Shown: in pieces, positions 33,252 to 41,664 of the stretch
Numbering within the stretch: position 1 is the stretch's first letter
How the letters are laid out: every line of letters starts with the position of its first letter
Assembly (NCBI RefSeq): GCF_041320705.1
Contig: NZ_JBGGTQ010000007.1
Coordinates: forward strand, 186,001 to 250,000
Origin: Kineococcus mangrovi
GTDB taxonomy: Bacteria > Actinomycetota > Actinomycetes > Actinomycetales > Kineococcaceae
Direction: 5' to 3'
DNA length: 64,000 nt
Notes under the pieces: generated by a model
The model's input: the letters and a program-made list of their open reading frames with translations, nothing else
Database searches by the model: none
Told to the model about the DNA's origin: nothing
Made by a program: the position numbers and the translations under genes

Positions 33252-35855
33252 GTGAGTTCCCCCACGACCCACGCAGCCCCCGCCACCGTGCCCGCCCCCC
33301 GTCCCGCGCCGCCCGCGCCCGGGGACGGGCCGGCCCCCGCACGGGCCCGGCGCCGCCACCGGCGCCTGCTGGGGGCGGTGGCCGTGCCGGCCCTGCTCGC
33401 CTTGGCCGCCGTCCTGCTGCACCGCACCTTCGGGCGGCTCTCGGCCGCGGAGTTCGGTGCCGCGCTGGGCGACCTGGGGCCCGGGGCGCTGCTGCCGGCC
33501 CTGGCGCTGACGGCCCTGTCGCTGCTGCTCATGACCGGCTACGACGCCCTGGCGCTGCGGCACGTGGGCCGCTCCCTGCCCTACCGGCGGTACGGCCTGG
33601 CCGCCTTCACCGCCACCGCCCTGGGCAACGGCCTGGGCGCCTCGGCCCTCGTGGGCGCGGCCGTGCGGGTCCGGCTCTACACCCGCTGGGGCGTGCCGGC
33701 CGCCGACGTCGCGCGCGTCGTCGGCGTCAACCTCGTGACCCTGGTGCTGGGTGCCGCGGTGCTCGCCGGCGGGGGCGCGCTCGTCGCCCCGCACGCGGTG
33801 GCCGCCGCCGTGGGCGCCCCGGTGCCCGCCGTCCTGACCGTGGCCGGGGTGCTCGCCGGCCTCGTCGTGGCCCACCTGGCGTTCGCGCTCGCCGGGCCCC
33901 GCGAGGTCCGCCTGGGCCGCCTCGTCCTGCACCGCCCGAGGCTGCCGGTGGCCGCCGGCCAGGTCGTCCTGTCCACGCTGGAGTGGTTGGCCATGGCCTC
34001 GGTCCTGCACGTCCTGCTGCCCGCCGAGGCCCGCCCGGCGTTCTGGCCGTTCGCGGTCGCCTTCGCCACCGCCACCGTCGCGGGGCTGCTGAGCAGCGCC
34101 CCGGGCGGGGTGGGGGTGTTCGAGTCCTGCCTGCTGCTGCTGACCGGCCCGATGGGCTCCCCGGCGCAGGTCGCGGCGGCGCTCGTCGTCTACCGGGTCT
34201 GCTACTTCCTGCTGCCGGTGCTGCCGGCGGCGGTCCTGCTCGCGGTGCACGAGGCGCGCCGGGGACGTTGGCTGCACCTGCTGCGCCCGCGCCGCGGCGA
34301 GCGCACCCGGCCCCGCCCCCTGGCCCCGCCCCTGCTGGCGCTGGCCGTGGCGGCCGTCGGCGTGGGCACCCTCGCAGCCGGTGACCTGCCCGCCGGACTG
34401 CCGCAGGACCTGTCCCGGGCCACGACCGCCCTGGGCGGGCTGGCCGCGGTCCTGCTGGGCGTGGGCCTGCACCGTCGCCTGCGCAGCGCCTGGGCGGCCG
34501 CCCTCGTCCTGTCCGCGGCCGCGGCGGCCTCCGCCCTGGCCCACGCCGACGCGGGCTGCGCCCTCGCGGCGGCCGCCCTGACCGTGCTGCTGACCCGGAC
34601 CCGGGCCGCCTTCCACCGCGGCCGGCTCCTGCCCACCGGGCGCCGCGGCACCCTCTGGGCCCCGCTGGCCGCGACCGCCCTGGTCGCCGGCGCGGTGGGC
34701 TGGCACGAGGCCCTCGCCGGCACCCCCGCCGCGGACGCGGCCCCGGACCCGCTGTGGGGCCGGCTGCTGCTGGTCGCCGGCGCGGTCGGGATGCTGCTGG
34801 GCGGGCGCTGGCTGGCCCGCACCACCACCGCCGGCCCGCACCACGACCCCGCGGGCGGGCAGTGCCCCGTGGAGCTGGCCCGCGTCGACGACCTCGTCGC
34901 CCGCTTCGGGCGCTGCCTGTCGCACCTGGCCTTCACCGGGGACAAGCGCTTCCACTTCAGCCCCACCGGCGCCGCGTTCCTCATGTACCAGGTGCGCGGG
35001 CGCAGCTGGGTCGTCATGGGCGACCCCGTCGGGCAGGACGAGCAGGTGCGCGACCTCGTCGCCGACTTCGTCGCCCTCGTCGACCGCCACGACGGCCGCC
35101 CCGTGTTCTACAACGTCACCCCCGAGCACGCGCAGCTGTACCGCGCGTGCGGACTGACGCTGGCCAAGCTGGGGGAGGAGGCCGTCCTCGACCTGCCCGA
35201 CTTCACCCTGGCCGGCAAGGCGCGCGTGGGACTGCGCAACTGCCGCAACAAGTCCCAGCGCCTGGGCATGAGCGTGGAGTTCGTGCCCGCCGCCGACGTC
35301 GACCCCCTGCTGCCGCAGCTGCGGGAGGTCTCCCAGGCGTGGCTGAGCCACCGCAACGGCCGGGAGAAGCGCTTCTCCCTCGGCGCCTTCGACGAGGACT
35401 ACGTGCGCCGCTTCCCCCTGGCCCTCGTCCGCCAGGACGGGCGCATCACCGCCTTCGCCACCCTGTGGACCAGCGCCGACGGCCGCGACGTGCAGGTCGA
35501 CCTCATGCGCCGCCTGCCCGAGGGGCCCCGCACCGTCATGACGTACCTGTTCGTCGAGTGCATCCTGTGGGCCAAGGAGCAGGGGTGCGCGACCTTCAAC
35601 CTCGGGATGGCCCCGCTGGCGGGGTTGCAGGGCCAGGAGGGCCCGGCCTCGGTGTGGGACGCCTTCGGGCACCTCGTGTGGACCCACGGGGAGCGCTTCT
35701 ACAACTTCCAGGGCCTGCGCACCTTCAAGCAGGGCTTCGCGCCCCGCTGGGAGCCCTGCTACGTCGCCTCCCCGGGCGGGCCGGCGCTGACCGGCGCCGT
35801 GGTCGACGTCGTCACCCTCGTCGGCGGCGGGGTGCGCGGGGTCCTCAAGGGCTGA
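33252..35855 (+). CDS. mprF: MprF/LysX-like lipid aminoacyl-transferase with flippase-type membrane domain
   Basis: The 867-residue protein has an N-terminal multipass domain (about 13 helices) like the flippase half of MprF. A C-terminal DUF2156 dupli-GNAT domain follows (RFHFSPTGAAFLMYQVRGRSWVVMGDPVG; LRNCRNKSQRLGMSVEFVP; TVMTYLFVECILWAKEQGCATFNLGMAPLAG). MprF proteins move lysine or alanine from tRNA to phosphatidylglycerol and expose the cationic lipid outside, lowering sensitivity to cationic peptides. No lysyl-tRNA synthetase domain is fused. Start GTG 33252 is preferred because of the promoter spacing; GTG 33246 is in frame. It sits between fliL and fliM, in the motility cluster. Confidence 0.85.
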   Translation: MSSPTTHAAPATVPAPRPAPPAPGDGPAPARARRRHRRLLGAVAVPALLALAAVLLHRTFGRLSAAEFGAALGDLGPGALLPALALTALSLLLMTGYDALALRHVGRSLPYRRYGLAAFTATALGNGLGASALVGAAVRVRLYTRWGVPAADVARVVGVNLVTLVLGAAVLAGGGALVAPHAVAAAVGAPVPAVLTVAGVLAGLVVAHLAFALAGPREVRLGRLVLHRPRLPVAAGQVVLSTLEWLAMASVLHVLLPAEARPAFWPFAVAFATATVAGLLSSAPGGVGVFESCLLLLTGPMGSPAQVAAALVVYRVCYFLLPVLPAAVLLAVHEARRGRWLHLLRPRRGERTRPRPLAPPLLALAVAAVGVGTLAAGDLPAGLPQDLSRATTALGGLAAVLLGVGLHRRLRSAWAAALVLSAAAAASALAHADAGCALAAAALTVLLTRTRAAFHRGRLLPTGRRGTLWAPLAATALVAGAVGWHEALAGTPAADAAPDPLWGRLLLVAGAVGMLLGGRWLARTTTAGPHHDPAGGQCPVELARVDDLVARFGRCLSHLAFTGDKRFHFSPTGAAFLMYQVRGRSWVVMGDPVGQDEQVRDLVADFVALVDRHDGRPVFYNVTPEHAQLYRACGLTLAKLGEEAVLDLPDFTLAGKARVGLRNCRNKSQRLGMSVEFVPAADVDPLLPQLREVSQAWLSHRNGREKRFSLGAFDEDYVRRFPLALVRQDGRITAFATLWTSADGRDVQVDLMRRLPEGPRTVMTYLFVECILWAKEQGCATFNLGMAPLAGLQGQEGPASVWDAFGHLVWTHGERFYNFQGLRTFKQGFAPRWEPCYVASPGGPALTGAVVDVVTLVGGGVRGVLKG

Positions 35856-35977
35856 GCACCGCCACGCCCGGCGCGTCCCGGCTCCCGCGCCCCGGCTCCC
35901 GCGCCGCTCGTCGGCGGGGGAGCCCTCGCGCGCCCCCCGGCCGACCCCGCGCGGACTTGAGCGCACGGGCCCGGGAC

Positions 35978-35987
35978 CACCCGTTCG
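35978..35987. promoter_or_regulatory. CACCCGTTCG motif upstream of fliM
   Basis: Reverse-strand copy of the recurrent CGAACGGGTG motif, extended here to the dyad CCCG-TT-CGGG, 8 bases upstream of the fliM -35. Confidence 0.45.
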
Positions 35988-35995
35988 GGCTCGCG

Positions 35996-36024
35996 CTAAA
36001 GGGTGAGAGCCGTTCGTGCCGATA
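35996..36024 (+). promoter_or_regulatory. Sigma-28-like promoter of the fliM operon
   Basis: CTAAAG (35996-36001), 17 bases, CCGATA (36019-36024). It is closest to the classical FliA/WhiG consensus. The fliM GTG begins 8 bases after the -10, with an in-frame TAG just before, so the message should be leaderless. Confidence 0.7.
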
Positions 36025-36032
36025 GGTAGCGC

Positions 36033-36977
36033 GTGGCAGCCGAGACCCCCAGCACCGCAGAGCGGACCGGCGCCCGTCGCTCCCGGCGACGCGGTGTCCC
36101 CGTCCCGTACGACTTCCGACGGCCCACCAAGCTGTCGCGTCAGCACGCCCGCGTGCTCGAGATCACCTACGAGGGCTTCTGCCGTCAGTGGGCCACCCTG
36201 CTGTCCTCCACCCTGCGCACCACCGTGCAGGTCGAGCTCGACGGCATCCAGCAGTACAGCTACGACGAGTACGCCGCCTCGCTGCCGATGCCGACCGTGA
36301 TGGCCGTCTTCGACCCCGAGCCGATGGTCGGGGCGGCGGTGCTGCACCTGGACATCGCCTTCGTGCTCTCCTGCATCGAGCGGATGCTCGGCGGGACCGG
36401 CGCCAACGAGCAGCCGGCGCGCCAGCTCACCGACATCGAGGCCGTCCTGGCCCGCGGGATGGTCGAGCGGACCCTGGTGGAGCTGGCCTCCTCGCTGGTC
36501 ACGGTCACCGACCTGAGGCCGAAGCTGACGGCCATCGACCAGAACCCCGCCTTCGCCCAGGCCGCCGCCGCCACCGACGTCATGATCGTCTCCTCCTTCC
36601 ACCTGCAGGTCGAGGGCGCCGCGGGCACCGCGACCCTGGCCATGCCGCTGGACCCGCTCTCGGCGGCGCTGACCGCGGCCGAGCTGCGCGTGGCCAGCCC
36701 CGAGGAGCTGCGGCTGCGGCGCCTCATGCGCGACCGCCTCGACGACCACCTGGAGAACATCCCGGTGGAGGTCTCGGTGCGGATGCAGGCGGCGCAGATG
36801 CGCCCCGACGAGATCCTCTCCCTCATCCCCGGCGACGTGCTGCGCCTGCCGCACCGCGCCGAGGAGCCCCTGGAGGTGGTGGCCTCCGGGGCCCGCGTCG
36901 CCTCCGCCGTGGCCGGTAGCCGCGGCACCAGACTCGCCTGCCTGATCGTCCCGACCCCCGAGGAGAACGCCCGATGA
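36033..36977 (+). CDS. fliM: Flagellar motor switch protein FliM lacking the CheY-binding N terminus
   Basis: FliM, 314 residues, links CheY signalling to the C ring. The core begins at [39 protein letters not shown] and runs through the middle CheC-like domain ([38 protein letters not shown]) to the C-terminal SpoA domain ([31 protein letters not shown]). The usual LSQxEIDALL peptide that binds CheY-P is missing; the N terminus is only a basic Ala/Arg stretch. The start is fixed by a TAG two codons upstream. Overlaps fliN by 4 bases. Confidence 0.93.
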   Translation: MAAETPSTAERTGARRSRRRGVPVPYDFRRPTKLSRQHARVLEITYEGFCRQWATLLSSTLRTTVQVELDGIQQYSYDEYAASLPMPTVMAVFDPEPMVGAAVLHLDIAFVLSCIERMLGGTGANEQPARQLTDIEAVLARGMVERTLVELASSLVTVTDLRPKLTAIDQNPAFAQAAAATDVMIVSSFHLQVEGAAGTATLAMPLDPLSAALTAAELRVASPEELRLRRLMRDRLDDHLENIPVEVSVRMQAAQMRPDEILSLIPGDVLRLPHRAEEPLEVVASGARVASAVAGSRGTRLACLIVPTPEENAR

Positions 36978-37717
36978 GCGCCATGACCACCACCGACCTG
37001 ACCGCGACCCTGCGTGAGGCCGCCCAGGCTGCGCTCGCCGTCCTCCCGCTGTCCGCGCCCGGCACCATCACCGACGTCGTGCCCGTGGCCGCGGCCCCCG
37101 ACCTCGGCGACGAGGGCACCGCCGTCTCGGCGAACTTCGCCGGCGCCGCCAACGGCCGCGTCACCGTCGTGGTGGGGGAGGAGACCCTCACCACGCTCCT
37201 CATGAGCCCCGAGGGGGCCCTGGACCCGGTCGACGCGCTGCGCCCGGCGCTGGAGACCGTCGTGCACGCCCTGGGCCAGTGCGTCCTGGAGGCCGGCGTC
37301 GAGGGCGACCCCGCCCAGGCGCTGGCCCAGCTCGACGGCGGGGCCGTCGCGATCGTCGGCGCCGGCGGGCAGACCCTGGCCCTCGTCGGCCTGACGCTCA
37401 CCGCCCAGCAGGACGCGCCCGTGCCCACCGCGACCGCCACCGCCCCGGCCGCCTCCGCCGGCGGCCCCCGCCGCACGATGGACCTGCTGCGCGACGTGCA
37501 GATGGACGTCACCGTCGAGCTCGGCCGCACCCACATGACGGTGCAGGACCTGCTGGCCCTGACGCCGGGTTCGGTCGTGGAGCTGGACCGCGCGGCCGGC
37601 TCGCCCGCCGACATCCTCGTCAACGGCCAGCTCATCGCCCGCGGCGAGGTCGTCGTCGTCGACGAGGACTACGCCATCCGCATCACCGAGATCGTCACCC
37701 CGGAGGCCGGCGCCTGA
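36974..37717 (+). CDS. fliN: Flagellar motor switch protein FliN with extra N-terminal domain
   Basis: The C-terminal ~75 residues ([71 protein letters not shown]) are a clear FliN/SpoA domain of the C ring. About 150 residues precede it, with a helix-rich body ([27 protein letters not shown]) and an Ala/Thr linker. This recalls the two-domain FliY/FliN of Gram-positive bacteria, whose N-terminal part is CheC-like, but the phosphatase motif is not evident. Overlaps fliM and fliO. Confidence 0.92.
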   Translation: MSAMTTTDLTATLREAAQAALAVLPLSAPGTITDVVPVAAAPDLGDEGTAVSANFAGAANGRVTVVVGEETLTTLLMSPEGALDPVDALRPALETVVHALGQCVLEAGVEGDPAQALAQLDGGAVAIVGAGGQTLALVGLTLTAQQDAPVPTATATAPAASAGGPRRTMDLLRDVQMDVTVELGRTHMTVQDLLALTPGSVVELDRAAGSPADILVNGQLIARGEVVVVDEDYAIRITEIVTPEAGA

Positions 37718-38301
37718 TGGACGCCGTCGCCGCGATCGCGCGCACGAGCGTCTCGCTCGTGGCGGTCCTCGGACTGCTCTACCTGATCTCCCGCTGGCTG
37801 CGCCGCCGTCAGGGCGGCGTGGCCGCCGGGGCGGACTTCACCGTCCTGGCCAAGCAGAGCCTGGGTGCGAAGGCCGCCGTCGCGCTGGTCAAGGTCGGCG
37901 ACAAGGCCCTGGTCGTCGGGATCTCCGACGGCGGGGTCAACCTCCTCGGCGAGACCGACGTCGCCGCCGTCCTGCCCGTCACCGACGGTGAGGGCCAGCA
38001 CCCCCAGGGCGCCCTCAAGGACTCGGCCGGACGTGTCGAGGAGGTGGGCAGCACCACCACCACCACCAACACCACCTCCGCCACGGACTCGGCGGACGCG
38101 CTCACCGGCACGGACGCCGTCGCGGCGCCGACCCGCACCGAACCGGTGACGGGGGAGCGCTACCTCCGCAAGGCCGGCGAGACGATCGTCGTGAAGGCCC
38201 CCGCCCGCCACACCGCCACCGGTGTGCAGGGTTCGGCGCTCTCCCCGGCCACCTGGTCCAAGGCAGTCGACGTGCTGCGTGAGAGGACGACCCGCAGGTG
38301 A
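37717..38301 (+). CDS. fliO: Flagellar biosynthesis protein FliO
   Basis: FliO, 194 residues, helps assemble the FliP-FliQ-FliR export gate. One N-terminal helix (SVSLVAVLGLLYLISRWL) is followed by the cytoplasmic domain FTVLAKQSLGAKAAVALVKVGDKALVVGISDGGVNLLGE, the typical FliO block. A Thr/Asn run (STTTTTNTTS) and a basic C terminus make it longer than enteric FliO. ATG overlaps the fliN stop by one base. Confidence 0.88.
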   Translation: MDAVAAIARTSVSLVAVLGLLYLISRWLRRRQGGVAAGADFTVLAKQSLGAKAAVALVKVGDKALVVGISDGGVNLLGETDVAAVLPVTDGEGQHPQGALKDSAGRVEEVGSTTTTTNTTSATDSADALTGTDAVAAPTRTEPVTGERYLRKAGETIVVKAPARHTATGVQGSALSPATWSKAVDVLRERTTRR

Positions 38302-39227
38302 GGAACTCCCGAGTCCGCCCCCGCACCGCCGGCAGGGCGGCCCGCCGCCTGGCCGCGGCCCTGGCGCTCACCGGCGGCCTGGTCGTGGGCGGCGCCCTCG
38401 GCGCCCAGGCGGCCACCCCCGCCCTCGCTCCCGCCACCGCCCCCGCGGCGATCGCGAGCACCCACGTCGCGAGCACCTACGTCGCGGCCGCTCCCGCCGC
38501 GTTCACGACCGGTGTGCAGGCCCCCCAGGCCCCCCAGGCCCCGGACGCGCCCGCCGGCACCGGGTCGGTCTCGGTCGACATCAACGGCGTCGACGGCAAA
38601 CCCAGCCAGTCGATCACCATCATCATCGCCCTGACGATCCTGTCGGTGGCGCCCGCGCTGCTGCTGCTCACCACCAGCTTCACCAAGATCCTCATCGTGC
38701 TGGGCCTGACCCGCAACGCCCTGGGCCTGCAGGGCACCCCGCCCAACCAGGTCCTGGCCGGTCTGGCGCTGTTCCTGACGATGTTCGTCATGGCCCCCAC
38801 CTTCAGCCAGATCAACGACGTCGCCGTCCAGCCCTACCTGAACCAGGGCATGACGGCGACGCAGGCCTTCGACGCGGGGTCCGCGCCGCTGAAGGAGTTC
38901 ATGCTCAAGCAGACGCGGCCCGAGGAACTGGCCCTCATGACCAAGGCCGCCAAGCGCGACCTGCCCGCCACCCGCGAGGAGACCCCGCTGACGACGCTGG
39001 TGCCCGCGTTCGCCCTCTCGGAGCTGCGCAGCGCCTTCATCATCGGGTTCGTCATCTTCATCCCGTTCCTGGTGATCGACATCGTCGTCTCCGGGGCCCT
39101 GATGAGCCTGGGGATGATGATGCTGCCGCCGGTGACGGTGTCGCTGCCCTTCAAGCTGCTGCTGTTCGTGATGGTCGACGGCTGGGGACTCATCATCAAG
39201 TCCCTCGTCTCCTCCTACGCCGGCTGA
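38298..39227 (+). CDS. fliP: Flagellar export gate protein FliP
   Basis: FliP, 309 residues, is a core subunit of the type III export gate. It starts with a cleavable signal peptide (AARRLAAALALTGGLVVGGALGAQA), as FliP usually does. An unusual ~55-residue Ala/Pro segment including APQAPQAPDAP follows, then the family core TSFTKILIVLGLTRNALGLQGTPPNQVLAGLALFLTMFVMAPTF and IGFVIFIPFLVIDIVVSGALMSLGMMMLPPVTVSLPFKLLLFVMVDGWGLI. GTG start overlaps fliO. Confidence 0.95.
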   Translation: MRNSRVRPRTAGRAARRLAAALALTGGLVVGGALGAQAATPALAPATAPAAIASTHVASTYVAAAPAAFTTGVQAPQAPQAPDAPAGTGSVSVDINGVDGKPSQSITIIIALTILSVAPALLLLTTSFTKILIVLGLTRNALGLQGTPPNQVLAGLALFLTMFVMAPTFSQINDVAVQPYLNQGMTATQAFDAGSAPLKEFMLKQTRPEELALMTKAAKRDLPATREETPLTTLVPAFALSELRSAFIIGFVIFIPFLVIDIVVSGALMSLGMMMLPPVTVSLPFKLLLFVMVDGWGLIIKSLVSSYAG

Positions 39228-39265
39228 CCCCGGCCCCCTCCAGCCCCCGGCCCCTTCCAGCCCCC

Positions 39266-39296
39266 TGCCCGGGCACCCCTCGCGGGTGCCCGGGCA
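39266..39296 (+). terminator. Terminator after fliP
   Basis: Perfect 13-bp stem TGCCCGGGCACCC (39266-39278) and GGGTGCCCGGGCA (39284-39296) with a 5-base loop, between fliP and the fliQ promoter. Confidence 0.72.
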
Positions 39297-39338
39297 CGCG
39301 CGCACCCGGGCACCCCTGAGCGCGTGGACCCCCTCCGG

Positions 39339-39366
39339 CTCAAGGGATTCACCCGAACAGCCGATG
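39339..39366 (+). promoter_or_regulatory. Sigma-28-like promoter of fliQ-fliR-flhB
   Basis: CTCAAG (39339-39344), 16 bases, CCGATG (39361-39366), about 50 bases before the fliQ ATG. The spacer carries CACCCGAACAG, a half copy of the recurrent motif. Confidence 0.68.
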
Positions 39367-39415
39367 CAGTCACCGGAACACCCCCGAACACCTCCGCGAA
39401 CAGGAAGGCGACCAG

Positions 39416-39694
39416 ATGACCGACGTGACCGTCATCCACCTCGGGATGACCGCTCTCGTCCTCGCCGCCAAGCTCTGCGCCCCCATGCTCCTGACGGCCC
39501 TGACGGTCGGCTTCGGCATCTCCCTGTTCCAGAGCGTCACCCAGCTGCAGGAGCAGACGATCTCCTTCGTCCCCAAGGCCGTCGCCGTCGGCGTCGCCAT
39601 CGTCTTCTGCGGCAAGTGGATGCTGCACGAGATGACGAGCTTCACCACGGCCCTGTACGAGCAGATCCCCACCCTGCTGACCCACGGCGGCTGA
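39416..39694 (+). CDS. fliQ: Flagellar export gate protein FliQ
   Basis: FliQ, 92 residues with two membrane helices, is a gate subunit. The sequence LTALTVGFGISLFQSVTQLQEQTISFVPKAVAVGVAIVFCGKWML is the conserved centre. ATG start; AGGAAGG lies 8-14 bases upstream. fliR begins 3 bases after its stop. Confidence 0.95.
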   Translation: MTDVTVIHLGMTALVLAAKLCAPMLLTALTVGFGISLFQSVTQLQEQTISFVPKAVAVGVAIVFCGKWMLHEMTSFTTALYEQIPTLLTHGG

Positions 39695-39696
39695 GG

Positions 39697-40491
39697 GTGC
39701 AGGGGGTCCCCGCGGTCGGCCTGGACCTGCTCGTGGCGCTGCTGCTGGCCGGCATCCGCGCCGCGACGTTCCTGCTGCTGGCCCCGCCGTTCGCCAACCG
39801 GGCCGTCAACGGCCGCACCAAGGCCATGCTGTCGGTCGCCATCGCCCTGCCCGTGGCGACCCGCCTGCGCGAGTCCGTCCCGCCCGTCGAACCGGCCGCG
39901 ATCATCACCGCCGCGCTGCAGCAGGCCCTCGTCGGCGCCGTGATGGGCGCCTTCGTCGCGCTGCTGTTCGCCGCCGTCCAGGCCGCCGGCGACATGCTCG
40001 ACCTGTTCGGCGGTTTCCAGCTCGCCGCCGCCTACGACCCCCTCATGCAGTCCCAGACGGCGATCTTCGGCAAGCTCTACACCTGGACCACCACCGCGCT
40101 GCTCGTCGTCTCCGGCGGGCACCTGCTGATCCTGCAGGGGTTCCTGCGCTCCTACGACGTCCTGCCCCTGAACGCCGGGATCGACACCGGGACCATCGCG
40201 CGCGTCTTCACCTCCGGCATCACCGAACTCATGCTGTCGGCCCTGCAGATCGCCGCGCCCCTCATCGCCGTGCTGTTCCTCACCGACATCGGCCTGGGCC
40301 TGCTGTCCCGGGTGGCCCCGGCGCTGAACGTCTTCGCCATGAGCTTCCCCGTGAAGATCCTCATCACCCTCACCCTGGCCGGGTTCACCTTCTCCCTGCT
40401 GCCCGGCGTCGTCGGCGACCTCGCCGACACCGCCCGCGAGACCGTCGTGCGCATGGTCACGCCCGCGCCGGACGGGGGTGGGGACGGGTGA
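39697..40491 (+). CDS. fliR: Flagellar export gate protein FliR
   Basis: FliR, 264 residues, has six membrane helices and completes the export gate. Recognisable parts are RAATFLLLAPPFANRAVNGRTKAMLSVAIAL near the start and GLLSRVAPALNVFAMSFPVKILITLTLAGFTFSLLP near the end. GTG 39697, three bases after fliQ, is the first start in frame that keeps the first helix; it lacks a good ribosome site and is probably translationally coupled. Overlaps flhB by 4 bases. Confidence 0.93.
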   Translation: MQGVPAVGLDLLVALLLAGIRAATFLLLAPPFANRAVNGRTKAMLSVAIALPVATRLRESVPPVEPAAIITAALQQALVGAVMGAFVALLFAAVQAAGDMLDLFGGFQLAAAYDPLMQSQTAIFGKLYTWTTTALLVVSGGHLLILQGFLRSYDVLPLNAGIDTGTIARVFTSGITELMLSALQIAAPLIAVLFLTDIGLGLLSRVAPALNVFAMSFPVKILITLTLAGFTFSLLPGVVGDLADTARETVVRMVTPAPDGGGDG

Positions 40492-41570
40492 GCGGGGAGA
40501 AGACCGAGAAGCCGACCCCGAAGAAGCTCAAGGAAGCCCGCGACGAGGGCAACGTCCCCTTCTCCCGCGACGTGGCCGCCTGGCTGTCCACCGGCGCCGG
40601 CGCCGCGACCGTCCCGCACACCATCGACGCCGGCCGCACCCTGCTCGAACGCACCCTGGGCCGCGTCGCCGACGTCGCCGCCGACCCCGAACCCGCCCGC
40701 GCCCTGTCCGTCCTCACCGACACCTTCTCCGGCGTCCCCGCCGTCCTGGGCCCCCTCGCCATCGCCACCGTCCTGTCCGTCGTCGTGGCCGGCGCCGTCC
40801 AGGGCACCCTCTACTTCGCGCCCAAGAAGCTCAAACCGAAGTTCACCAACCTCAACCCCGTCAACGGGCTCAAGCAGCACTGGGGCCCGCAGGCGCTGTG
40901 GGAGGGGACGAAGTCCCTGCTGAAGACCGTCGTCATCGGCGCCGCCGTCTGGTTCGTGGCCAAGGACCTGGCCCCCCGCCTCGTCGCCCAGGGCGCCATG
41001 CCCACCTCCTCCGTGCTCTCCCTCACCGGTTCCGCCGTCGTCCGCATGCTGCTCGTCACGATCGTCGTCGGCCTCCTCATCGCCGTCGCCGACTACGCCA
41101 TGAGCCGGCGCCGCATCATGAAGAAGCTGCGCATGAGCAAGCAGGACATCAAGATGGAGCACAAGAACGCCGAGGGCGACCCCCTGCTCAAGGGCGCCAT
41201 CCGCTCCAAGCAGATGGCCATGTCCCGCAACCGCATGATGGCCGACGTCGCCAACGCCGACGTCGTCCTGGTCAACCCCACCCACATCGCCGTGGCCCTG
41301 CGCTACGAACCCGGCAGCGGCGCCCCCAAGGTCGTCGCCAAGGGCGCCGGCGCCATCGCCACGAAGATCCGCGAGAAGGCCAAGGAGAACGACGTCCCCC
41401 TCGTCAAGGACATCGAGCTGGCCCGCGCCATGTACAAGAGCGTCAAGGTCGGCCAGGAGATCCCCCCGGAGTTCTTCGCCACCGTCGCCAAGGTCCTCGC
41501 CTTCGTCATGAGCCTGCGCACCCGCGGCTCCCTGACGACCTTCGGCGAAGCCCACACCGTCCCGGCCTGA
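40488..41570 (+). CDS. flhB: Flagellar export switch protein FlhB
   Basis: FlhB, 360 residues, switches export from hook to filament substrates by self-cleavage. N-terminal KTEKPTPKKLKEARDEGNVPFSRDV is typical, followed by four membrane helices. The self-cleavage site NPTH is intact at residues 263-266 within VVLVNPTHIAVALRYEPG. The C-terminal part ends normally. Last gene of fliQ-fliR-flhB. Confidence 0.96.
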   Translation: MSGEKTEKPTPKKLKEARDEGNVPFSRDVAAWLSTGAGAATVPHTIDAGRTLLERTLGRVADVAADPEPARALSVLTDTFSGVPAVLGPLAIATVLSVVVAGAVQGTLYFAPKKLKPKFTNLNPVNGLKQHWGPQALWEGTKSLLKTVVIGAAVWFVAKDLAPRLVAQGAMPTSSVLSLTGSAVVRMLLVTIVVGLLIAVADYAMSRRRIMKKLRMSKQDIKMEHKNAEGDPLLKGAIRSKQMAMSRNRMMADVANADVVLVNPTHIAVALRYEPGSGAPKVVAKGAGAIATKIREKAKENDVPLVKDIELARAMYKSVKVGQEIPPEFFATVAKVLAFVMSLRTRGSLTTFGEAHTVPA

Positions 41571-41573
41571 CGC

Positions 41574-41640
41574 GGCGACCTCGACCCCGGGTCCACCGGG
41601 GTCCACCGCGGTCCCCGGGGTCCCCGGGGTCAAGGTCGCC
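41574..41640 (+). terminator. Large imperfect hairpin after flhB
   Basis: The 18-base arm at 41574-41591 pairs with 41623-41640 with a single mismatch; the 31-base loop holds GGTCC direct repeats. The right arm contains the -35 (GTCAAG) of the next promoter, and the mismatched base is the one that creates CAAG. Confidence 0.55.
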
Positions 41641-41656
41641 GCCGGGACGGCCGATG
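41629..41656 (+). promoter_or_regulatory. Sigma-28-like promoter of the histidine kinase
   Basis: GTCAAG (41629-41634), 16 bases, CCGATG (41651-41656). The GTG at 41665 follows after 8 nt, so the transcript should be leaderless. Confidence 0.58.
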
Positions 41657-41664
41657 CCCAGGAC

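Noticed and set aside
35954-35962. CTCAAG on the minus strand before fliM
   Set aside because: No CCGA -10 at 16 bases and no minus-strand gene in range.
33120-36854. Long minus-strand open frame opposite mprF and fliM
   Set aside because: Low-complexity Gly/Arg/His sequence with no motifs; the plus-strand genes are well supported.
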